Notes under the pieces: generated by a model | The model's database searches: none | The model's input: the letters and a program-made list of their open reading frames with translations, nothing else | What the model was told of the DNA's origin: nothing | Position numbers and translations under genes: made by a program | NCBI RefSeq assembly: GCF_016735685.1 | Contig: NZ_JAERRA010000002.1 | Span: 372,001 to 436,000, forward strand | Length of the DNA stretch: 64,000 nt | Reading direction: 5' to 3' | From: Piscinibacter lacus | Lineage (GTDB): Bacteria > Pseudomonadota > Gammaproteobacteria > Burkholderiales > Burkholderiaceae_C | In this document: positions 30,777 to 38,156 of the stretch, piece after piece | Numbering within the stretch: the stretch's first letter is position 1 | How the letters are laid out: each line of letters starts with the position of its first letter

Positions 30777-31649
30777 CTAGATGCGGCGCTTGAGGTCCAT
30801 CAGCCGCAGCACCATGGGCGTGAAGATGAGCTGCATCGCCAGGCCCATCTTGCCGCCGGGCACGACGATGTTGTTGGGCCGGCTCATCCAGCTGTTCTGC
30901 AGCATGGACAGCAGGTAGGGGAAGTCGATGCCCTTGGGGTCGGCGAAGCGGATCACCACCATGCTCTCGTCGGCGCTGGGAATGTCCGCGGCGATGAAGG
31001 GATTGGAGGTGTCGACCGTGGGCACGCGCTGGAAGTTGACATGCGTGCGGCTGAACTGCGGGCAGATGTGATGCACGTAGTCCGGCATGCGACGCAGGAT
31101 GGTGTCGGTGATCGCCTCGCGCGAGTAGCCACGCAAGGTGCCGTCACGATGCAGCTTCTGGATCCACTCCAGGTTGATGATGGGCACGACGCCGATCAGC
31201 AGGTCCACATGCTGGGCGATGTCGGCATCCGGCCCGACATAGCCGCCGTGCAGGCCCTCGTAGAACAGCAGGTCGCTGCCCGGCGTGATCGGCCGCCAGG
31301 GCGTGAAGGTGCCGGGCGGCGCGCCGTGGATCTCGGCCTCGTCCTCGTCGTGCACATAGTTGCGGATCTCGCCCTGGCCGCTGCGGCCGTAGTCGGCAAA
31401 GCAGGCGGCGAGCCGGGGCAGCAAGTTGGCATCCGGCCCGAAGTGCGAGAGGTAATGCTCGCCCTCGGCCTCGGACGCGCGAACCGCCTCGCGCATGGCG
31501 GCGCGGTCGTGGCGGTGGAAGGCATCGCCTTCGACGATTTGCGCCTGCACGCCCTCGCGCCGGAAGATGTGCGCGAAGCTGTTCATCACGGTGGTGGTGC
31601 CCGCCCCGGAGGAGCCGGTGACCGCGATGATGGGATGGCGACGAGACAT
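30777..31649 (-). CDS. cbbP: Phosphoribulokinase (class I)
   Basis: Phosphorylates ribulose-5-phosphate to ribulose-1,5-bisphosphate, the substrate of RuBisCO, and is a marker of the Calvin cycle. The 290-residue product has the P-loop GSSGAGTTT (12-20), VEGDAFHRHDR, HFGPDANLLPRL, LLFYEGLHGGYVG and the long conserved block IGVVPIINLEWIQKLHRDG ... RRMPDYVHHICPQFSRTHVNFQRVPTVDTSNPF. It ends with VVPGGKMGLAMQLIFTPMVLRLM. All catalytic motifs are intact, in contrast to the neighbouring bisphosphatase homologue. It lies 21 bp downstream of cbbF and 15 bp upstream of cbbY. Confidence 0.97.
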   Translation of the reverse strand: MSRRHPIIAVTGSSGAGTTTVMNSFAHIFRREGVQAQIVEGDAFHRHDRAAMREAVRASEAEGEHYLSHFGPDANLLPRLAACFADYGRSGQGEIRNYVHDEDEAEIHGAPPGTFTPWRPITPGSDLLFYEGLHGGYVGPDADIAQHVDLLIGVVPIINLEWIQKLHRDGTLRGYSREAITDTILRRMPDYVHHICPQFSRTHVNFQRVPTVDTSNPFIAADIPSADESMVVIRFADPKGIDFPYLLSMLQNSWMSRPNNIVVPGGKMGLAMQLIFTPMVLRLMDLKRRI

Positions 31650-31670
31650 TTCGAGGATGGGTGGATCGGA

Positions 31671-32798
31671 TCAGGGCTGGCGGCCGAAGCCGCGGGACGA
31701 ACCGCGCCGGACCTCGGCACGGTAGAGCGAGCGCTGGTTGAAGAGCGGGCTGACGTAGGCCTCGTCGGTCCCGCTGTCATGCTCGGCGTGGTAGCGCTCG
31801 ATGCGCTCGATCTCATCGCGTGAGCCCAGGATCACGGGCACCCGGGCATGCAGGGCCTTGGGCTCGACCTCAAGCACCCGGCCGCGGCCGGTGGATGCCA
31901 GCCCGCCCGCCTGCTCGATCAGCAGGGCCACGGGGTTCACGCCGCAGAGCTGGTGCAGGGGCAGGGTGTCCTGCGGAAGCGCCTCGTCGACCGGGGCATC
32001 GGGATCGGCCCGCATGCGCGGCACCATGAACACGCCACCGACGGTGAGCACGCGGTGCACCGCGGCCACGGTGCTGTCGATCCAGCGCAGCGAGAAGTCG
32101 CGGCCGCGCTCGCCCGCGCGGCCGGCCTTGCACTCGCGCACGTAGCGGCGCAGGGGCGGCTCCCAGAAGCGTTCGTGGCTGGTGTCGATCGCGCATTCGC
32201 CGCCTTCGGCCGGGATGCGCAGGTCCGGATGGGTCAGGATGAAATTGCCGACCTCGCGGTCCAGCGTGAAGCCGTGGGTGCCGCGGCCCACCGTCAGCAC
32301 CAGCATGGTCGCCGGACCGTAGAGGGCATAGCCGGCCGCAAGCTGCTGCACGCCGGCCTGCTGGAAAGAGGTCGGCTCGGGCGGGGCCCCACCCGCATGG
32401 CGCAGCACCGAGAAAAGGGTGCCGACTGCGGCATTGCCCAGCCGGTCGCGTGAATCCTCGAGCGCCTCGAAGAGCAGCAGGAAGGGGCCGCGCTGGTACT
32501 GCGGCGGCAGGGTGTAGGGCGCCTCCAGGGCCGGCGCGGCCATGCCGGCGACGAGGCCGCCCCATTCGCAAGCCTGCAACAGGGTCTGGCGGGCCTGGTC
32601 GGACGGGTCGATCGGGGCCACGGCAGCCCCCGGCGCAGCCAGGCCCTGCGAACCCAGCGCACCCTTGCCCACCATGGCTGCGATGGCCTTGACGGCGGCA
32701 GCGACGTCGACGAGCAGGGCGCCGAGGTCCGAGTCCCCACTGCCACCGCGCAGTTCCTCGATCAGGAACTTCGACAGCGTGGTGCGGCCCAGGTACAT
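31671..32798 (-). CDS. cbbF: Class I fructose-1,6-bisphosphatase homologue with degenerate active site
   Basis: A 375-residue homologue of CbbF/Fbp, collinear with the family from MYLGRTTLSKFLIEELRGG to VPVILGSRDEIERIERYH. The catalytic centre is not conserved. The metal-binding SEE motif is replaced by MAAPA (86-90). The hallmark DPLDGSSN motif is replaced by EALEDSRD (111-118). The usual LDVxANE is PIDPSDQA (62-69), and the LYEANP substrate-binding segment is LCGVNP (284-289). Of the metal ligands only the Glu in IEQAGG (E295) remains. The frame is unbroken, so this is not an assembly-type frameshift. A GAGGAGGAG ribosome site precedes the ATG at 32798. It may be an inactive paralogue, a regulator, or an altered phosphatase; a functional Fbp is expected elsewhere. 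Confidence 0.85.
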   Translation of the reverse strand: MYLGRTTLSKFLIEELRGGSGDSDLGALLVDVAAAVKAIAAMVGKGALGSQGLAAPGAAVAPIDPSDQARQTLLQACEWGGLVAGMAAPALEAPYTLPPQYQRGPFLLLFEALEDSRDRLGNAAVGTLFSVLRHAGGAPPEPTSFQQAGVQQLAAGYALYGPATMLVLTVGRGTHGFTLDREVGNFILTHPDLRIPAEGGECAIDTSHERFWEPPLRRYVRECKAGRAGERGRDFSLRWIDSTVAAVHRVLTVGGVFMVPRMRADPDAPVDEALPQDTLPLHQLCGVNPVALLIEQAGGLASTGRGRVLEVEPKALHARVPVILGSRDEIERIERYHAEHDSGTDEAYVSPLFNQRSLYRAEVRRGSSRGFGRQP

Positions 32799-33314
32799 GC
32801 GCGGTCTCCTCCTCGCGGGCACCGATGCGGCCCGACGGCGTCTAGCGTAACGGATGCGGGACACCGGGCGGTGGACCGCCGGGCCGGGATGCGCCTGCAT
32901 CCACGCCCGGCCGATCGGAAGAAAACGTGCCTGGACCACGGCCCGGCGGGGGTGACCCGACGGTCGTGCTGGCAGGGATCCAATGAAGTCGTGGTGGGTG
33001 ACCAGCGACGGGACCCGCAACCAAGTTCCTCACGGCACGACCGGATGGTCCTTGCCGAGGCTTGCAGCTCCCTCCCGACACCGGGGAGTGCAAGGCGACC
33101 GCGGGCGATTGCCGAAGCCGGAACAGGCACAAAAACTGGCGCCGGATCGTTCCACTTCCGGCATGACGCAACCATATGTCCGCGGAAGGCTTAGGTACAG
33201 TCAGAAGAAGTGCACGGTCACTTAAGAGCGACTGACCGGTACACCTTCTGAAGCGCCATCGGCGTCTTCCTGCCGGCCGAGCTGCCGGCCCCCCCGAGCC
33301 CGAGCCCTGTACCG
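32799..33314. promoter_or_regulatory. cbbF/cbbR divergent regulatory region
   Basis: A 516-bp gene-free spacer, the longest between divergent genes in the window, separating the leftward cbb operon from its LysR regulator. No convincing coding frame is present. It holds several inverted repeats: CTTGCA-g-CTCCC / GGGAGTGCAAG (33061-33094), GCCGGA-N10-TCCGGC (33141-33162) and the long palindrome at 33201-33251. The right part (33120-33260) is clearly richer in A and T. Such features fit LysR-type operators, known to be T-N11-A palindromes, but specific CbbR boxes cannot be assigned by eye. Confidence 0.6.
33201..33251. repeat. 51-bp imperfect palindrome upstream of cbbR
   Basis: Left arm TCAGAAGAAGTGCACGGTCA (33201-33220), a 12-base centre, and right arm TGACCGGTACACCTTCTGA (33233-33251). 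The reverse complement of the right arm matches the left in TCAGAAG, GTG(C/T)AC and GGTCA with single-base gaps. The inner part CGGTCA-N12-TGACCG is perfect. It lies 64 bp before the cbbR ATG. It could be a regulator-binding site or a hairpin in the cbbR leader. Confidence 0.65.
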
Positions 33315-34277
33315 ATGCGCAACGTCACCCTCCGCCAGCTGCGCTGCTTTGCGGCCGCTTCGCGGCTGGGCAGCTTCGCCAAGGCCGCTGAAGAGCTGCA
33401 CCTGACCCCGCCCGCGGTGTCCATGCAGATCAAGGAGCTGGAAGGTCAGGTCGGCCTGCCGCTCTTCGACCGCTCGGGCCGCAGCGTCTCGCTGACGGTG
33501 ACCGGCGAATACCTGCTGGTCCATGCGCGCAAGATCCTCGCGACGCTCAAGGACGCCGAAGACACCGTGGCGCGCTTCCGCGGCCTGCGCTCGGGCCGGC
33601 TGGTGATCGGCATGGTCAGCACCGCCGAATACTTCCTGCCGAAACTGCTTGCACGCTTCCGCAGCGAGCATCCCGAAATCGACATCCGCCTGCTCGTCGG
33701 CAACCGCGAGACCCTGGTGGCCGCGCTCAACGACAACGAATGCGATCTGGCCGTGATGGGCCGCCCGCCCAAGGAGCTGGCCACCCGCGCCGAGCCCTTC
33801 GCCGTGCATCCGCTGGTGGTGGCCTGCCCGGTGGACCATGCCCTGCTGGCCCACGGCCGCCTGCCGCCGGTGGCCCTGGCCAACCAGGGCTTCATCGTGC
33901 GCGAGCCCGGCTCGGGCACGCGTGCGGCCATGGAGCAGTTCTTCGACGACGTCCGCATCAGCCCCTCGGTGGTGATGGAGATGTCGAGCAACGAGACCAT
34001 CAAGCAGGCCGTGATGGCCGGCATGGGCCTGGGCTTCCTGTCCCTGCACACCATCGGCCTGGAGCTGCGCAGCAAGCGCATCGCGGTGCTGGACATCGAG
34101 GGCCTGCCGCTGGTGCGGCGCTGGCATGTGGTCCACACCCTGGCCAAGACCATGTCGCCGCTGGCCGAGGCCTTCCGCTACTTCATCCTCGAACACGGCG
34201 AGGCGCACCTCGCCCGCGAGTTCGGCGATTTCGCCGCCGAGCAAGCCGCCCGCCAGCGGGCCCAGCAGCTCGGCTGA
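33315..34277 (+). CDS. cbbR: LysR-type regulator of Calvin-cycle genes, CbbR
   Basis: A 320-residue LysR regulator. The N-terminal winged helix-turn-helix (LRQLRCFAAASRLGSFAKAAEELHLTPPAVSMQIKELEGQVG) is close to CbbR proteins. The substrate-binding domain contains CbbR-like segments (VSTAEYFLPKLLARFRSEHP, MGRPP, REPGSGTRAAMEQFF, SSNETIKQAVMAGMGLGFLSLHT). CbbR activates cbb operons in response to metabolites such as RuBP, PEP or NADPH, depending on species. Its position divergent from cbbF-cbbP-cbbY is the standard arrangement. A candidate -10 (TACAGT, 33196-33201) abuts the palindrome at 33201-33251, which suggests autoregulation. Confidence 0.93.
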   Translation: MRNVTLRQLRCFAAASRLGSFAKAAEELHLTPPAVSMQIKELEGQVGLPLFDRSGRSVSLTVTGEYLLVHARKILATLKDAEDTVARFRGLRSGRLVIGMVSTAEYFLPKLLARFRSEHPEIDIRLLVGNRETLVAALNDNECDLAVMGRPPKELATRAEPFAVHPLVVACPVDHALLAHGRLPPVALANQGFIVREPGSGTRAAMEQFFDDVRISPSVVMEMSSNETIKQAVMAGMGLGFLSLHTIGLELRSKRIAVLDIEGLPLVRRWHVVHTLAKTMSPLAEAFRYFILEHGEAHLAREFGDFAAEQAARQRAQQLG

Positions 34278-34313
34278 GGCCGGCGGCACCGCGGGGCGCC
34301 GCCCCGCGAAGGC

Positions 34314-35276
34314 TCAGCGCAGCGTCGGCAGGCCGCGCATCGCCTCGACCACCGCCCCACCGGCCGCCGCGCCGAAGCGGCGCGCAAAGCGCTCGGCCAG
34401 GTTTTCCTTGGGCGTGTAGTCGATGATTTCCTCGGCGCCGATCACCTCGCGGGCGAGCTGGTCCAGGCTGCCGATGCGGTCGACCAAGCCCTGTTCCAGG
34501 GCCGACTGGCCGTTCCAGAACAGGCCGCTGAAGGTGTCGGGCGTGATCTTCAGCCGCTCGCCCCGGCCGGCCTTGACCGCCTCGATGAACTGCTGGTGGA
34601 TCTGGTCCAGCGTGGCCAGCGCGTAGGCGCGGTGGGCCTCGCTCATCGGCGTGAAGGGATCGAGGAAGCCCTTGTTGGCCCCGGCCGTCAGCAGGCGGCG
34701 CTCGACGCCGAGCTTGTCCATCACGCCGGTGTAGCCGAAGCCGTCCATCAACACGCCGATGGAGCCGACCAGCGAGGCCTTGTCGACGACGACCTCGTCG
34801 GCCGCCGCCGCGATGTAGTAAGCGGCCGAGGCACACAGCTCCTCGCAGACGGCGTAGAGCTTCTTGTCGTGCAGCTTGCGCAGGCGCTGGATCTCGTCAT
34901 AGACCAGGCCCGCCTGCACCGGGCTGCCGCCGGGCGAGTTGATGCGCATGACCACCGCGCGGGCGCCCCGGTCCTCGAAGGCGCTACGCAGGGCCGCATT
35001 GATGCCGTCGGCCGTCGCCTCGCCCTCGGCATCGATCACGCCGCGTACCTCGACCAGGGCCGTATGCGGGCCGCTGGGCGCGGCGCTGCGGCGGGCATCG
35101 GCCAGGGTGCCGAGCAGGACGGCCGTGGCCAGCAGCAGCCACAGCAGGCGCCAGATCGTGCGCCAGCGGCGCTCGCGCTTGCGATCGGCCAGCCAGACGC
35201 GGGCCATCTCGTCGAAGGGCGAAGCCGCCGACCCGGGCGGGGTCGGGGAGGGGGAGGAGGCGTCGTCAGCTTGCAT
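34314..35276 (-). CDS. sppA: Signal peptide peptidase SppA (36K type)
   Basis: Membrane-bound serine protease (320 residues) that degrades cleaved signal peptides. One N-terminal membrane helix (about 41-58) leads into the periplasmic S49 domain. The predicted nucleophile is Ser150 in ELCASAAYYIAAAADEVV and the general base is Lys202 in LLTAGANKGFLDPF. The residues after the Ser are Ala-Ala rather than the commoner Gly-Gly. The start at 35276 gives an 11-base overlap with the end of the Rieske gene. Last gene of the rluC-HAD-Rieske-sppA operon, a grouping common in Burkholderiales. Confidence 0.93.
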   Translation of the reverse strand: MQADDASSPSPTPPGSAASPFDEMARVWLADRKRERRWRTIWRLLWLLLATAVLLGTLADARRSAAPSGPHTALVEVRGVIDAEGEATADGINAALRSAFEDRGARAVVMRINSPGGSPVQAGLVYDEIQRLRKLHDKKLYAVCEELCASAAYYIAAAADEVVVDKASLVGSIGVLMDGFGYTGVMDKLGVERRLLTAGANKGFLDPFTPMSEAHRAYALATLDQIHQQFIEAVKAGRGERLKITPDTFSGLFWNGQSALEQGLVDRIGSLDQLAREVIGAEEIIDYTPKENLAERFARRFGAAAGGAVVEAMRGLPTLR

Positions 35277-35685
35277 GGCCGGAGGGTCTCGAAGGGGTGT
35301 CGGGATTGTCGTCGTCAGGGGCCGGGGCGGCATGCGGCGGGCCGTAGACCCAACCGCCGGTTTCCATCACGTCCACCGGCTGCAAGCGGCCGCGACCGCA
35401 GGGCCCGCCCAGGCAGCGGCCGCTGTGCGGCTCGTAGGCGGCGCCGTGCAGGGCACAGACGAGTTCGCGGCCCTCGGCATCCCAGAAGGCGCCGGGGGTC
35501 CAGTCCAGCTCGGCCGGCTGGTGCGCGCAGCGGTTCAGGTAGGCGCGCAGCACGCCGTCGACCCGCAGCACGAAGGCGGCTTGCGGCAGGCCGTCGGCAA
35601 GAAGCAGCTCGAAACGCTGGGCCTTGCCGCGCTCTGGCAGCTCGTCGCTTCGACACAGAGGCTTGCCGCGAGAGTGCACGCTCAC
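35266..35685 (-). CDS. Rieske [2Fe-2S] domain protein
   Basis: Small ferredoxin-like protein of 139 residues with a single Rieske domain. The cluster ligands are C53 and H55 (CAHQPAEL) and C77 and H80 (VCALHGAAY), with a further CLGGPCGRGRL loop. It is free-standing, with no oxygenase catalytic domain. A GTG at 35685 was taken as the start because it follows the HAD stop by 10 bases. The open frame reaches back to 35823 but would overlap the HAD gene by more than 120 bases with unconserved sequence; a second GTG two codons later is equally possible. Electron-transfer partner unknown. Confidence 0.85.
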   Translation of the reverse strand: MSVHSRGKPLCRSDELPERGKAQRFELLLADGLPQAAFVLRVDGVLRAYLNRCAHQPAELDWTPGAFWDAEGRELVCALHGAAYEPHSGRCLGGPCGRGRLQPVDVMETGGWVYGPPHAAPAPDDDNPDTPSRPSGHAS

Positions 35686-35695
35686 TTGAACAGCC

Positions 35696-36388
35696 TCAGG
35701 CCTGCTCGCGCAGCCACTGGCTGAGGGCCTGCATCGTGGGCAGCACGGCCAGCGGCGACAGGGCGCGCAGTTGCTCCGGCGGATGGGCGCCATAGCCCAC
35801 GGCCAGGGCGGCGGTGCCGGCATTGGCCGCGAGCTGCAGGTCGTGGCTGGTGTCGCCGACCATCAAGGTGTGCTCGGCACGCACACCGCAGTGCTCGATC
35901 AGCTCCAGCAGCATGCGCGGATGCGGCTTGCTCTGGGTCTCGTCGGCGGTGCGGCTGGCCTCGAAGTAATGGCCGAGCCGGCGGTCGGCCGGCGCGCCCT
36001 GGCCGGGCGGCAGGGCCAGCACCTCGTCCAGGCCGCGGCGCGACTTGCCGGTGGCAATCGCCAGGCGATGGCCACGCGCGCGCAGGCCGTCGAGCATGTC
36101 GATCGTGCCGGGGAAGAGGCTCAGGCCGTGCTGCTGGGCCAGGTAGTGCACCCGGTAGGCGGCCACCAGTTCGGGAATCTGCGCGGCCGGCAGGCCGGGG
36201 GCGACCTGGCGCAGGGCCTCGTGCAGGCCCAGGCCGATCACATGGCTGGCGGCCTCGGGGCTGGGCACCGGCTGGCCGACGTCGGCGCAGGCCGCGCGCA
36301 GGGCCTGGACGATCAGCGCGGTGGAGTCGTAGAGCGTGCCGTCCCAGTCGAAGACGATCAGCTCGAAGCGGCGCGGGGCGGGGCTCAT
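35696..36388 (-). CDS. HAD-IA hydrolase, phosphoglycolate phosphatase-like
   Basis: A 230-residue phosphatase. Motif I is FDWDGTLYDST (D14, D16), motif II is IATGKSRRGLDEVL, motif III contains SKPHPRML and motif IV is MVGDTSHDLQLAANAG. The helical cap lies between about residues 20 and 90. It resembles the Gph-like protein regularly placed after rluC in Burkholderiales. Phosphoglycolate would make sense in an organism with RuBisCO, but specificity cannot be read from sequence. Its ATG overlaps the rluC stop as ATGA, indicating coupling. Confidence 0.88.
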   Translation of the reverse strand: MSPAPRRFELIVFDWDGTLYDSTALIVQALRAACADVGQPVPSPEAASHVIGLGLHEALRQVAPGLPAAQIPELVAAYRVHYLAQQHGLSLFPGTIDMLDGLRARGHRLAIATGKSRRGLDEVLALPPGQGAPADRRLGHYFEASRTADETQSKPHPRMLLELIEHCGVRAEHTLMVGDTSHDLQLAANAGTAALAVGYGAHPPEQLRALSPLAVLPTMQALSQWLREQA

Positions 36389-37443
36389 GCGGCCTCCGGC
36401 CGGTCGGCGGCGGGCGGCAGCGCGGCGAGCAGGGCGGCGCAGGCGGGCGGCAGCGGGGCCTCCAGATTCAGGGTCTCGCCTTGGACCGGGTGGGTGAAGC
36501 TCAGGCGTCGGGCGTGGAGGAACATGCGTTCGAAACGGAGGGCGACGCCGGGCTGCTCGCCCCGCGCCAGGGCCTTGTTGAGGGCGAAATCGCCGTACTT
36601 GTCGTCGCCGACGATGGGGTGGCCGGCGCTGGCCAGGTGCACGCGGATCTGGTGGGTGCGGCCGGTCTTGAGGGTCACGTCGAGCAGGGTGTAGCCGGCA
36701 AAGCGTTGCATCACCCGCACCAGGGTGATCGAGCGCTTGCCCCCGGGATCCTCCGGCGTGGTGGCGCGCACGCGGCGCTCGCCCTCGCCGTCCAGGTATT
36801 TGTGCAGCGGCACGTCGATCACCTTCAGCCGCGCCGGCCAGTCGCCCTGCACCAGGGCGGCGTAGGTCTTGCCGGTCTCGCGCTGGCGAAGCTGCTCTTG
36901 CAGCAGGGCCAGGGCCTGGCGCTTCTTGGCGACGATGAGCAGGCCGGAGGTCTCCTTGTCGAGCCGGTGCACCAGTTCCAGCATCGCGGCGCCGGGCCGG
37001 GCGCGGCGCAATTGCTCGATCACGCCGAAGCTCACGCCGCTGCCGCCGTGCACGGCCACGCCGGCCGGCTTGTCGATCACCAGCAGGGCCTCGTCCTCAT
37101 GCACGACCGGGAACTCGCGCGGCGGGGCCGGGGCCTCGCCGGCCGCCTCGCCGCGCTGGGCCACCCGCACCGGCGGCAGCCGCACGCTGTCGCCGCGGGC
37201 CAGCCGGGTGTCGGCCGAGGCGCGGCCCTTGTTCACCCGCACCTCGCCGCTGCGGATGATGCGGTAGACATGGGTCTTGGGCACGCCCTTGAGGGTACGG
37301 ATGAGGAAGTTGTCGAGCCGCTGGCCGTCGCCCGCCTCGCCCACCTCGACCCACTGCACCGCAGGCTCCGGCGCGGCGGTGCGCGGGGCGGCCGGGGCCT
37401 GCGCCCGGGGCGCGGGCGGGGCGGAGGACGCCCCGCGCGACAC
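36385..37443 (-). CDS. rluC: 23S rRNA pseudouridine synthase RluC
   Basis: Converts uridines 955, 2504 and 2580 of 23S rRNA to pseudouridine (E. coli numbering, from family knowledge). The 352-residue product has an N-terminal S4 RNA-binding domain (GQRLDNFLIRTLKGVPKTHVYRIIRSGEVRVNKGR) and the RluA catalytic domain with the active-site Asp in LVHRLDKETSGLLIVAKK and the conserved KTGRTHQIRVHLASAGHPIVGDDKYG. The start is uncertain: GTG at 37443 was chosen because it keeps the leader short and out of the rne promoter region. The frame stays open for another 640 bases upstream without conserved sequence. Divergent from rne, a common pairing. Confidence 0.92.
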   Translation of the reverse strand: MSRGASSAPPAPRAQAPAAPRTAAPEPAVQWVEVGEAGDGQRLDNFLIRTLKGVPKTHVYRIIRSGEVRVNKGRASADTRLARGDSVRLPPVRVAQRGEAAGEAPAPPREFPVVHEDEALLVIDKPAGVAVHGGSGVSFGVIEQLRRARPGAAMLELVHRLDKETSGLLIVAKKRQALALLQEQLRQRETGKTYAALVQGDWPARLKVIDVPLHKYLDGEGERRVRATTPEDPGGKRSITLVRVMQRFAGYTLLDVTLKTGRTHQIRVHLASAGHPIVGDDKYGDFALNKALARGEQPGVALRFERMFLHARRLSFTHPVQGETLNLEAPLPPACAALLAALPPAADRPEAA

Positions 37444-37456
37444 CGTATTCAGCGGC

Positions 37457-37485
37457 TTCGAACGGGCGCTGCGGCCACCTATAAT
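37457..37485 (+). promoter_or_regulatory. Candidate sigma-70 promoter of rne
   Basis: TTCGAA (37457-37462) and a consensus TATAAT (37480-37485) separated by 17 bp, directed rightward. Transcription would start near 37492, giving an rne leader of about 665 nt. Confidence 0.65.
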
Positions 37486-37491
37486 CCGTCG

Positions 37492-38156
37492 GTCCACAAG
37501 CGCGCCGTAAGTGTTTGATTCGCCTGAGTTTACCGGCGCTCGCGCCGCGCCCCGGACACCGCGCCACCGCTGGTGGCGCCACTTTGAGGTGATGCAACGC
37601 TGCGTCGGCCCGGTCAGACCGTCTCCCAAAGCGAACGGTGGATCCGGTGCCGCAGCGGCAGAACCGATGCCCAGACCCTCCGAAACAAGGTTTCCCGGCG
37701 GCAGCCGCGCCGCCCCGGCCCACCCGGCCGGTTGCATGCGGCTGCCGCCCGCGTCCCGCCCCCGAACCGGATCCATCCGGATGAAGTCGACCCACCCCCT
37801 CCTCGCGCCTGCCCGCCGCCCTGCCCCGCCCCGTGCGGCGCGGGGCGCCGGCATTGCGTCGCGCCGGGATGCGGGCCGACCCGACGCCGCCGAGCCGCAC
37901 CGCGTGCCCGGCCGCGCATCCTGATCCCACCGCCCCGGGGCGACGCTCGTGCCAACGCGATCCGGTCGGGCCTTGCGGCCCGCCGGCTCGTCCAGGGCGA
38001 TTCCTTCCGGCGTCTGACGTCGTTTCGTGCATCGACGGGCCTGCCCCTGTCCGCATTCCGCGGACAGGACCGGCAGGCCGCCCACCCCGTTCCGCCTGCT
38101 TCGGCAGCGGCCGGGGCCGAGTCGGCCGCCCCCCGAGGGCGGTCGGGAGATGTCAG
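37492..38156 (+). promoter_or_regulatory. Long structured 5' leader of rne
   Basis: No conserved protein is encoded here; the open frames present are low-complexity products of high GC. Strong hairpins can be drawn: GCGCCACC-gct-GGTGGCGC (37561-37579); CCTGCC plus CCTGTCCGC with loop ATTCC closing on GCGGACAGG, then a 3-base bulge and GGCAGG (38040-38077); and CCGCCC/GGGCGG just before the ribosome site (about 38128-38142). In E. coli the 361-nt rne leader contains hairpins bound and cut by RNase E for autoregulation. A similar role here is inferred from length and structure, not from sequence identity. Confidence 0.55.

Noticed and set aside
32842..33171. Small minus-strand coding frames in the cbbF-cbbR spacer
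   Set aside because: Overlapping frames with Arg/Pro/Gly-rich products and no ribosome site or family resemblance; the region looks regulatory.
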